Shown here: one piece after another, positions 17,204 through 23,859 of the stretch | How positions within the stretch are numbered: the first letter of the stretch is position 1 | Layout: every line of letters begins with the position of its first letter | The notes under the pieces: generated by a model | Told to the model about the DNA's origin: nothing | The model's input: only the letters and a program-made list of their open reading frames with translations | Database searches by the model: none | Translations under genes and position numbers: made by a program | From: Lentisphaeria bacterium | GTDB lineage: Bacteria > Verrucomicrobiota > Lentisphaeria > Oligosphaerales > Oligosphaeraceae | DNA length: 64,000 bases | Reading direction: 5' to 3' | Assembly: GCA_016288215.1 (NCBI GenBank) | Contig: JAEEYQ010000026.1 | Coordinates: 1-64,000, forward strand

Positions 17204-18391
17204 CTAGTCCAGCTTGCTCCATTTGGCGATGGGTTCGGGATGGACGACGGGGGAGCGGCCATCGGCGACCTTGGCGATTTCCGCCTCCAGCGCCGCGACT
17301 TCCGCCGCGTTCTCCTGCACCTCCACAGCCAAATCAATGGCGTAGTGCTGCTGCGGCTTCAGCGTGACCACACGGCCCTTTTCCCGCTCGAACATCTTGG
17401 CATTGGGGTAGTTGACGGCGGGTTCCAGTCCCGTGACATAGCCTTCGTTGAGGCCCGTGGTGTGCTTCCACTGCGTGAAGCTGGGCAGCTGGTTGCGGTT
17501 CCAGCGGACGGTCACGCCGCAGCTGCCTTCCGCATTGCGCAGCATGGCCAGGGTGGAGCCATCCGCACGGGCGGCCATGTCCATGAAATAGCACTGCTCC
17601 ACATAGCCGGCGACCGGCTCCAGATAGCGCTGCCACGTGGCGATGTCCTCTTGGGCGCGGGCGTCCCGAGGGGCGACTTCCAGCGCGGGAACCACCAGTT
17701 TGGAGTCCTTCCCAAGGAAGGGTTGGCCGAAATTGCAGTGGTAGAGCATCTCGAACTCGCAGGGGGAGTCCGCGAAATTCATCACGTCGTCATGGATGTC
17801 AAGGCGTTTGCTGCCCACGAAGGTGGACATCCGTGTGGTGAGGCGGTACTGCGGGCAGAAGGGACGGGCCTCCTCCACGACGCCGATGACCACGATCTCC
17901 GCCGGATCACCGTCGATGATCTGCACTTCCACGTATTTGGCGGGCAGGTTCGCCTCGTTGCCATGCAGGGTCAGCATGACCTCGGCCACGTTGCCATTGT
18001 TGTCCACCACCCGGTCCGGCCCCGGAGCGCCGTTGGAGTTCATGCCGCAGCGGACGATGCATTCGTTGAAGCCCTTCAGCCAGCCCAAACCGCCCTGCTC
18101 CAACGGGGTGATGAACATGGGGTTGACGGGGTTCTTCGTGGGGGAGTCCCAGCCGAGACGGAGCCCCTTGCTCTGGCCGCGCCACAGATTCATGCCGCGG
18201 GTCGGCACGATGACGAAGGACGAGGCGCCATTGTCCACCTCGATGATGTCCACGCCGTCTGAAATGCCGCCCTTCAGACGGCTTTTGGTCACAGACCAGT
18301 TGCCGGCCATGCCGAGGGCGGTGGCGCTGATCTGCGCGGATTCGACGTACACGCGGTTCTCAATGTCAGTCAGTATCCAGGACTTTGTCAT
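17204..18391 (-). CDS. DUF4432 family, aldose 1-epimerase-like protein
   Basis: A 395-residue protein of the DUF4432 family, whose fold is related to galactose mutarotases (beta-supersandwich). The diagnostic region is SSFVIVPTRGMNLWRG...LGWDSPTKNPVNP (about residues 55-90), and a late segment LPSFTQWKHT...EPAVNYPNAK matches the mutarotase C-terminal pattern. An excellent ribosome-binding site (AAGGAG, 6-bp spacing) supports the ATG at 18391. It may interconvert anomers of a sugar used by the nearby kinase and isomerase, but activity is unproven for most DUF4432 proteins. A 20-base near-palindrome 88 bases upstream (18479-18498) is a candidate operator. Confidence 0.82.
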   Translation of the reverse strand: MTKSWILTDIENRVYVESAQISATALGMAGNWSVTKSRLKGGISDGVDIIEVDNGASSFVIVPTRGMNLWRGQSKGLRLGWDSPTKNPVNPMFITPLEQGGLGWLKGFNECIVRCGMNSNGAPGPDRVVDNNGNVAEVMLTLHGNEANLPAKYVEVQIIDGDPAEIVVIGVVEEARPFCPQYRLTTRMSTFVGSKRLDIHDDVMNFADSPCEFEMLYHCNFGQPFLGKDSKLVVPALEVAPRDARAQEDIATWQRYLEPVAGYVEQCYFMDMAARADGSTLAMLRNAEGSCGVTVRWNRNQLPSFTQWKHTTGLNEGYVTGLEPAVNYPNAKMFEREKGRVVTLKPQQHYAIDLAVEVQENAAEVAALEAEIAKVADGRSPVVHPEPIAKWSKLD

Positions 18392-18478
18392 GGTTTCTCC
18401 TTGATTCATGGTGTGGATTGCAAAAACGAAAACGACATCATCACACAATAACGCATGACGACAAGATTTCTAGAGCGA

Positions 18479-18498
18479 AACCGTAAAATTTCACGGTT
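18479..18498. promoter_or_regulatory. 20-bp near-palindrome, possible operator of the DUF4432 gene
   Basis: AACCGTAAAATTTCACGGTT reads the same on both strands except one symmetric pair. It lies 88 bases upstream of the DUF4432 ATG. LacI- or GntR-type sugar regulators bind palindromes of this size, but no regulator gene is adjacent. Confidence 0.4.
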
Positions 18499-18587
18499 CT
18501 TCCCTGAAAAAACTCAAAATCTCCAGAGAATGTGTAAAGTCTCACGAGAGAAGCAGGAAAAACAAGAGGAGCTGGAAAGCTTGAGGA

Positions 18588-18679
18588 GCTGGAAGAGCGC
18601 ACAGATCAACCGCTGACGCGGCAAAAGACATCGCCAATTGCAAAATTTCAAAAAAAGAGCGGCTCCCTCTTGTTTTTTT
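18588..18679. repeat. 92-bp direct repeat, copy A (contains a terminator-like hairpin)
   Basis: About 90% identical to 19367-19458. It contains CCGC-TGAC-GCGG and, at its end, AAAAAAAGAG-CGGCTCC-CTCTTG-TTTTTTT, a hairpin flanked by A and T runs that could terminate in both directions. The two copies bracket the brnT/brnA module. Confidence 0.8.
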
Positions 18680-18807
18680 CATTGTGACGGACTGATTTCA
18701 TCGTCGAAGCTGAAATCGGCTGAATGCCAAAGGAGCGCTGCGAAATGAACCGCCGTGCCCTTTTTCCCGCACCCCCTCCGCGATTGACGGTGGTGGGCGT
18801 CTGCACT

Positions 18808-19017
18808 TCATTTCCAGATCGTCACAGGGCGGCGACGCGCTCGCACACAGTCAACCAGATAGGAATTAATGAGTGTCTGGTATGGCTGGCTGACCTCTTG
18901 GCCAACCTGCTTGAAGTATTCGATCACCTCAGGAGCCAGCCGAATGGTGACCGCTTGCTTCCCCTGACGGACATAGGGATTCTTGACGGCGTTGCTGAAG
19001 TCGTATTCCTCGCGCAT
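18808..19017 (-). CDS. brnA: BrnA-like antitoxin
   Basis: A 69-residue BrnA-family antitoxin: N-terminal linker followed by a ribbon-helix-helix DNA-binding segment (KQAVTIRLAPEVIEYFKQVG...YQTLINSYL). It should bind and neutralise the BrnT toxin and repress the operon. AGGAGG precedes two candidate starts: the ATG at 19017 (spacing 8, chosen) and the ATG at 19023 (spacing 2, which would overlap the brnT stop as ATGA). The module order toxin then antitoxin is the normal BrnTA order. Confidence 0.85.
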   Translation of the reverse strand: MREEYDFSNAVKNPYVRQGKQAVTIRLAPEVIEYFKQVGQEVSQPYQTLINSYLVDCVRARRRPVTIWK

Positions 19018-19019
19018 GG

Positions 19020-19301
19020 TCATTTCCTCCTGATGTATTGTTCAGTTTCTCTTACAGTGGCTTTACGGGCCGATATGATGCGGATGACATCTTCATCTTC
19101 ACGATAACAATGGCAGACCAATAGGACACGCAAGGAGGAGCTCATCCCAAGCAATATGAACCGGTCCTCATCCTGTGAGTGGTCAGGATCATAGATGAAC
19201 AGAGCTTCGATGTCATCAAAGACCGTCGTTGCCTCGTCAAAAGAGACACCGTGCTTCTGCAGATTCGTCTCAGCCTTTACTTTATCCCATACAAAATTCA
19301 T
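19020..19301 (-). CDS. brnT: BrnT-like ribonuclease toxin
   Basis: A 93-residue protein of the BrnT family (RelE-like fold), ribosome-independent ribonuclease toxins. The family pattern F.WD..K...N..KHGVSFDEA..VF.D is evident at the N terminus (NFVWDKVKAETNLQKHGVSF), followed by DPDHSQDEDRFILLGMS and the C-terminal RIISARKATVRETEQY, which contains the conserved basic/Tyr residues. The ATG at 19301 has GAGGGGGA upstream; an extension to 19430 runs into repeat DNA. The gene ends directly at the brnA start, so the two are coupled. The module is flanked on both sides by a 92-bp repeat. Confidence 0.88.
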   Translation of the reverse strand: MNFVWDKVKAETNLQKHGVSFDEATTVFDDIEALFIYDPDHSQDEDRFILLGMSSSLRVLLVCHCYREDEDVIRIISARKATVRETEQYIRRK

Positions 19302-19366
19302 ATTTGTCCCCCTCATCGATTTTCGTAAATATAATGTAAATACGAAATATTGCCAATTCAAGAGTG

Positions 19367-19458
19367 GCTGGAAGAGCGTGCAGTTCAACCGCTGACGCGG
19401 CAAAAGACATCGCCAATTACCAAATTTCAAAAAAAAGAGCGGTGCCCTCTTGTTTTTT
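19367..19458. repeat. 92-bp direct repeat, copy B
   Basis: Second copy of the 18588-18679 element, in the same orientation. The T run of its terminator-like hairpin overlaps the -35 region of the prepilin promoter at 19450. Confidence 0.8.
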
Positions 19459-19477
19459 CAAAAAACTTTCATATAAT
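19450..19477 (+). promoter_or_regulatory. sigma-70-like promoter for the prepilin gene
   Basis: TTGTTT (19450-19455), 16 bases, TATAAT (19472-19477). Transcription would start near 19484, giving an approximately 95-base leader that includes the hairpin at 19498-19539. The -35 box lies inside repeat copy B. Confidence 0.6.
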
Positions 19478-19497
19478 TATAATTGAGTTGCATGAAG

Positions 19498-19539
19498 AAT
19501 GCTCCTCTTTTCGCCGAAAACCAATTTCGGGGGAGCATT
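19498..19539 (+). promoter_or_regulatory. structured 5' leader hairpin of the prepilin mRNA
   Basis: AATGCTCC (19498-19505) pairs perfectly with GGAGCATT (19532-19539); inside it CCGAAA pairs with TTTCGG. The nested stem occupies the mRNA leader 40 bases before the start codon. It may stabilise an abundant mRNA or regulate translation; it matches no riboswitch class I know. Confidence 0.5.
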
Positions 19540-19579
19540 TCAAGTGCGCTAACTTCCTAATAGAAAGGAATTTGAAAAG

Positions 19580-20311
19580 ATGAAAAAGGCATTCACCCTC
19601 ATTGAGCTCCTCGTTGTCATCGCCATCATCGCCATTCTGGCAGGCATGTTGCTGCCCGCGTTGGCGAAAGCCAAACAGAAAGCCATCGCCGTCAACTGCG
19701 TGTCCAACCTCCGCGGCGTCATGGAATCCACCATCCTGTACATGGACGACTGGCGCGGCCGCATCCCTATGGACCAGCGGAACCCGAAAGTCCTCAGCGG
19801 CCATGTGGTCGAGAGCATGGGCGGCAACCATTTCCTGTGGCTCACCGTCATGATGGACACGGGTTACATCGAAATGGACTCCGACATCGTCTCCTGCCCG
19901 AAGTGCGATGACTTCGTCAGCGCCTACGAAACCCCCTGCCAAGGCTATGCCCAAATCACCTCCATGGACTGGGCCTCAAACGCCTACAAGCAGATTGGCT
20001 CCCCCATCTTCGGCAGATGGATTCTGTCCCAGAACCTGACGAACCCCTCCTCCTCCATCATCTATGGCGACAGCTATTGCGCCGACAACGGCGCCCAGTG
20101 GGCCGGTGCCCAGATTCTTGAGGACACCTGGGGCCGCGACCTGTTCCGCCTCAATCACAACGACCGCGCCAACATGGCGTTCCTCGACGGCCATGTGGGC
20201 AGCTGCGGCAGCGGTGACATTCTGAACGCCGCCAAGAAGATGGATCTTGCCGCCATGAACAACGGCATCTTCCTGCTCACGGAGAAGAACGAGGCCTTCA
20301 GCATCCAGTAA
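19580..20311 (+). CDS. type II secretion/type IV pilin-like protein (prepilin N-terminal methylation motif)
   Basis: A 243-residue prepilin-like protein. The N terminus [20 protein letters not shown] has the class III signal for prepilin peptidase (cleavage before Phe5, with Glu at +5 of the mature protein), followed by the hydrophobic helix that packs into pseudopilus filaments. The C-terminal region has [17 protein letters not shown], the H...(A/N)..DGHV signature seen in the hugely expanded prepilin-like families of Lentisphaerae, Planctomycetes and Verrucomicrobia. Cysteine pairs (SCPKCD) suggest a disulfide. GGA lies 11 bases before the ATG. It has its own promoter, leader hairpin and terminator, so it is monocistronic and perhaps strongly expressed. 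Precise role (secretion, surface layer, substrate attachment) is unknown. Confidence 0.9.
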   Translation: MKKAFTLIELLVVIAIIAILAGMLLPALAKAKQKAIAVNCVSNLRGVMESTILYMDDWRGRIPMDQRNPKVLSGHVVESMGGNHFLWLTVMMDTGYIEMDSDIVSCPKCDDFVSAYETPCQGYAQITSMDWASNAYKQIGSPIFGRWILSQNLTNPSSSIIYGDSYCADNGAQWAGAQILEDTWGRDLFRLNHNDRANMAFLDGHVGSCGSGDILNAAKKMDLAAMNNGIFLLTEKNEAFSIQ

Positions 20312-20346
20312 ACTCTATCATCGGCCATCATGGCCAACCGTCTCTT

Positions 20347-20388
20347 GCGCCCTGCCGTCCTTTTGCGATGGCAGGGCGCAGTGTTTTT
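20347..20388 (+). terminator. rho-independent terminator of the prepilin gene
   Basis: GCGCCCTGCC (20347-20356) pairs perfectly with GGCAGGGCGC (20370-20379) around a 13-base loop and is followed by AGTGTTTTT. Confidence 0.9.
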
Positions 20389-20429
20389 ACGGCAAGACAA
20401 AGTGATGGAATTTAGCCAAACTCCATCGC

Positions 20430-20628
20430 TTGCCTTGCGTGTCCGTTGACACTGCCATCGCGCTTTCGGTCGCGCAGGAGCGCGACCCTCCCATTGCCTT
20501 GCGTGTCCGTTGACACTGCCATCGCGCTTTCGGTCGCGCAGGAGCGCGACCCTCCCATTGCCTTGCGCGTCCGCCGATGCAACCCTCGCGCTTTCGGTCG
20601 CGCAGGAGCGCGACCCTCCCATTGCCTA
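20430..20628. repeat. triplicated 64-bp hairpin repeat
   Basis: Three units with an exact 64-base period begin at 20430, 20494 and 20558, with the start of a fourth at 20622. Units 1 and 2 are nearly identical; unit 3 differs in a short block (GCGTCCGCCGATGCAACCCTCG). Each ends with GGTCGCGC-AGGA-GCGCGACC, a perfect 8-base hairpin. Such hairpin repeats resemble REP/MITE elements. They fill the space between the prepilin terminator and the next gene; there is no gene here. Confidence 0.9.
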
Positions 20629-20719
20629 TTGGGATAAAAATCGCTATTCCGCTGGAGCTTTCCTATTAAGGCATTATAGTAATTTTGATGTTTGAAGATT
20701 CGACGCCATAGAGGTTGAC

Positions 20720-22363
20720 ATGGACGAGAAGCCCGCAATCAAACGACTCACCACAGGGACAAATGATTTCCCCAAACTCATTCTTGAGGGGGAGGGAAAG
20801 TATGTGGACAAGACGGCGCTGCTCTATGAACTGGCCACGCCAAAGACAGATGCGCAGTTCTTCATCTCTCGTCCGCGACGTTTTGGCAAGTCATTGATGC
20901 TCAGCATATTAAAGGCAATGTTTGAGGGGCGGCGCGAGCTCTTCCAAGGCCTTGCCATCGACAGCTTGCCATGGGAGTGCTGGGACGAAAAGCAACGCTG
21001 TCCTGTCTACAGCTTCACCATGGCCAGCGTCAATGGTGATACCTTTGATGAGGTCAAGGAATCACTGACCAAATTGGTGCGGTCATTTTGCGAAAAGGTG
21101 GAATGTCCCTACGATGACATCACAGGCATGGCGTTCAATTTTGAACGTTTCATCCAGTCCGCTGCAAAGAAATCGACCACTGGCCAGATTGTGGTGCTGA
21201 TCGACGAATACGACGAGCCAGTGGCCAAGTTTCTGAACGACCTTCCCACGCTCCATCGTGTGCGTAACCTGCTTCACGATTTCTATGAGACGCTCAAGAG
21301 CAACTCCGACGTCATCCGCTTCCTCATGATGACCGGCGTGACAAAGCTCACGAAACTCTCTGTATTCTCCGGCCTCAACCACCTCACCGACCTCTCCATG
21401 GACTCCCGCTTCGCAACGCTGTTGGGCTACACGCATGAAGAGCTGGACGGCGCCCTGCGGGAGAACATCGAGGCGTTCGGCGCCCGAAGAGGGTGGGATT
21501 TTGCCACGGCAAAAGACCTGCTGCTCAAATGGTATGATGGCTATCGCTTCTCCCCTGACAGCAAGGCACGGGTCATCAACCCTGTCTCACTTGGCAAGCT
21601 TTTCAGCCCAGGCGGCGGCAAACTCAAAAGCTATTGGGAGACGACCGGCGGCGCGTCGCTGATCTTCAACCGCATCAAGGCCGTCGGCAAAATGCCCCCC
21701 GATCTGGAGAATGTCCGCGTGAAGCCCATCCAGCTGGATGTGTGCGATGCGGACACCCTGCCCATGGAATCACTGCTCTATCAGGGCGGCTATCTCACCA
21801 TCAAGGAGGTGATTCCAGTTCCTGATGCAAATCTTGTGGATGAGATGGATCCGCAGACAGATACCTATGTGCTTGCGCCGCCGAACATTGAGATACGCGA
21901 GACGCTTCGGAACGGCTACGTGTCCAACATCTTGGGCATCAAGGAGAACACCTTCGACACGCTACTTGACCGTTCAAAACATCTGATTGCCGCAGGCGAC
22001 ATCCGCGAGGTAGTCGAAACCATGCTCTTCTCGCTCTACGCCGCCATCCCGCCGGAGTGGCATCTGAAGGACGAGGCGGAGGCCAAACGCTATTTCCAGC
22101 TCTTCTTCACCATGCTCGGCGCCAACCCGCAGCCTGAGTTCCCTTCCGCCCGCGGCTATGCCGACATTGTGGTGGAGCGCCCCGACGCCGTCTATGTCTT
22201 CGAGTTCAAATTCGAACGCACGGCAGAAGAAGCCATCAGGCAGATTCGAGAGCGCGGCTATGCGGACAAATGGGCCGCCGACCCCCGCCCCGTGACGCTT
22301 GTCGGAATCAACTTCAATCCGAAGCAACGCAACATCGACCTGCCCATCATTGAGGCATTGTAG
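20720..22363 (+). CDS. AAA-ATPase-like / PD-(D/E)XK nuclease superfamily protein
   Basis: A 547-residue two-domain protein. The N-terminal AAA-ATPase-like domain (PF09820 type) starts with the family hallmarks YVDKT (residues 28-32) and RPRRFGKSLM (51-60, P-loop variant), and has VVLIDEYDEPV as Walker B near residue 165. The C-terminal PD-(D/E)XK domain carries GYADIVVERPDAVYVFEFKF: Asp482, Glu495 and Lys497 form the D...ExK triad. These proteins occur in many copies in gut Bacteroidota, Fusobacteria and Lentisphaerae; their function is not established, with mobile-element or defence roles suggested. GAGG lies 6 bases before the ATG. It stands alone, preceded by the 64-bp repeat and followed by a convergent gene. 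Confidence 0.88.
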   Translation: MDEKPAIKRLTTGTNDFPKLILEGEGKYVDKTALLYELATPKTDAQFFISRPRRFGKSLMLSILKAMFEGRRELFQGLAIDSLPWECWDEKQRCPVYSFTMASVNGDTFDEVKESLTKLVRSFCEKVECPYDDITGMAFNFERFIQSAAKKSTTGQIVVLIDEYDEPVAKFLNDLPTLHRVRNLLHDFYETLKSNSDVIRFLMMTGVTKLTKLSVFSGLNHLTDLSMDSRFATLLGYTHEELDGALRENIEAFGARRGWDFATAKDLLLKWYDGYRFSPDSKARVINPVSLGKLFSPGGGKLKSYWETTGGASLIFNRIKAVGKMPPDLENVRVKPIQLDVCDADTLPMESLLYQGGYLTIKEVIPVPDANLVDEMDPQTDTYVLAPPNIEIRETLRNGYVSNILGIKENTFDTLLDRSKHLIAAGDIREVVETMLFSLYAAIPPEWHLKDEAEAKRYFQLFFTMLGANPQPEFPSARGYADIVVERPDAVYVFEFKFERTAEEAIRQIRERGYADKWAADPRPVTLVGINFNPKQRNIDLPIIEAL

Positions 22364-22464
22364 CGCGTTATCTCACCTCCGAGGATTTTCACAACTCCTT
22401 GGCTTCCAAATAGTTCGGTGTTTTCATGCCAACTGGCCAGACATTCCGCGCATGCTGTCTCGGT

Positions 22465-23721
22465 TCAGTCCGAGGCGTCCATGGCGGCGGCGGCCTGCTT
22501 CGGCGTCATGGTTCCCGTGAACAGATTCTGCGTCGTCTTCTTGTGCTGCACGGCTTTGCGAGGCCGCAGGAACTGGTCGTAGTACGGCTGGAGGGAAGAG
22601 GCCTTCTGCAGCATGGCGAGGGCCTTCTGGGTGGGAAGCGGCTGTTTTTGCACCTGCTCCGCCGTTGTCTTCAGGGCGGGAATCCGTCCGATGCCGCACC
22701 ATGCGTCCACGACGGTCTCGTCGGTGAGATAGCGCAGGAACTCCACCGCCAGCTCCGGCTCGGCACAGGAGCTGGAGACGGCGAAACCGCAATTGATGCC
22801 GCCGAGCACCGCGTCCGGAGCGCCCTTGCCGCCCACCACCGTCGGGAAGGGGACCGGCTCCAGCTGTTCCAAAAACTCCGGCTTCTCGTCCTTGATCCGC
22901 GCCACCACCCAGCTGCCCATGAGCAGCATGGCGGACTGGCCGTTGAGGAAGCGCGTCCGGGCAGGGCCGTCGTCTAGCCCGTTAAAACCCACTGGAAATG
23001 CGTCTGCCTCAATGAGTTGGCGAAGCAGTTCGCCGGCGCGGACGAAAGCGGGGTCCGCGAAGGAGGCCTTGCCCGCCGCCGCATCCATGAACAGCTCCGT
23101 ACCGCCGCAGCGGTTGGCCAAATAGCAGAAATAGAAGGCGCCCGGCCATTGCTTCATGTTGCCCAAGGCACAGGCGTCGATGCCACGGCTGCGGAAGGCG
23201 GGGCACAATTTCAGAAGCGCATCGAAATCGCGGGGGAACTCCAGTCCCGCCTCCTCGAAAAGCCGTCGGTTGCACCACAGCATGACAGCGGAAAGGTCCA
23301 ACGGCACGGCGTAGAAACGGCCGTCACTTTGGCAAAGAGCAAGGGCCTGGTCAATAAAACGGCCTTGCCAGTCGTTTGTACGTAAGGCATCTGTCAAATC
23401 CATGACCTTGCCGGCCTTCGCATATTCCGCCAAGGGGCCACCGCCCCAGGTGAACAGAATATCCGGCGGCGTGCCGCTTGCCAGCTCCACAGCCAGCTTC
23501 GTCTTGTAGTCGTCATTCTCAAACGTCTGAATCTCAACGAGACAGCCGGGGTGGTCCGCCTCGAAGCGCCGCGCCGCGTCCGCCAGAATCTCCCGTGGGC
23601 CGGCGTAGTTCATGATGTGCCAGAATGTCAGTTTTCTCACGTCCGGAGTCTCTTCCGCCTTTCGTCCGCAGCCCACGGCGAGGACGAGCAGCAGGGCGCC
23701 GGTGACCATCATCACTTTCAT
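22465..23721 (-). CDS. extracellular sugar-binding lipoprotein of an ABC transporter (orphan)
   Basis: A 418-residue solute-binding protein of the family-1 (sugar) type. The signal sequence MKVMMVTGALLLVLAVGC ends in a lipobox-like AVGC, so Lgt should lipidate Cys18. Typical motifs are KLTFWHIMNYAGP at the mature N terminus, ASGTPPDILFTWGGGPLAEYAKAG, YAVPLDLSAVMLWCNRRLFEEAGL, and the C-terminal hinge FAVSSSCAEPELAVEFLRYLTD. AAGGAG with 6-base spacing supports the ATG at 23721. No permease or ATPase is nearby, so it must share a transporter encoded elsewhere or be part of a dispersed system. Ligand unknown. Confidence 0.9.
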   Translation of the reverse strand: MKVMMVTGALLLVLAVGCGRKAEETPDVRKLTFWHIMNYAGPREILADAARRFEADHPGCLVEIQTFENDDYKTKLAVELASGTPPDILFTWGGGPLAEYAKAGKVMDLTDALRTNDWQGRFIDQALALCQSDGRFYAVPLDLSAVMLWCNRRLFEEAGLEFPRDFDALLKLCPAFRSRGIDACALGNMKQWPGAFYFCYLANRCGGTELFMDAAAGKASFADPAFVRAGELLRQLIEADAFPVGFNGLDDGPARTRFLNGQSAMLLMGSWVVARIKDEKPEFLEQLEPVPFPTVVGGKGAPDAVLGGINCGFAVSSSCAEPELAVEFLRYLTDETVVDAWCGIGRIPALKTTAEQVQKQPLPTQKALAMLQKASSLQPYYDQFLRPRKAVQHKKTTQNLFTGTMTPKQAAAAMDASD

Positions 23722-23859
23722 GCATGTCTCCTTGTGTTGTCTTGAAACGCAAACTTCCAACGGTTTCCGATGGGATTTTTTTCACATCATAAATTATAGT
23801 ATTGTTTTTCCATCCCGCAACATTTCACAGCCCTTCCTCTTATACAATATATATATAAT

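Noticed and set aside
20430-20628. CRISPR array
   Set aside because: The units are contiguous 64-bp tandem repeats without unique spacers, and no cas genes are present. The heptamer arrays fail for the same reason.
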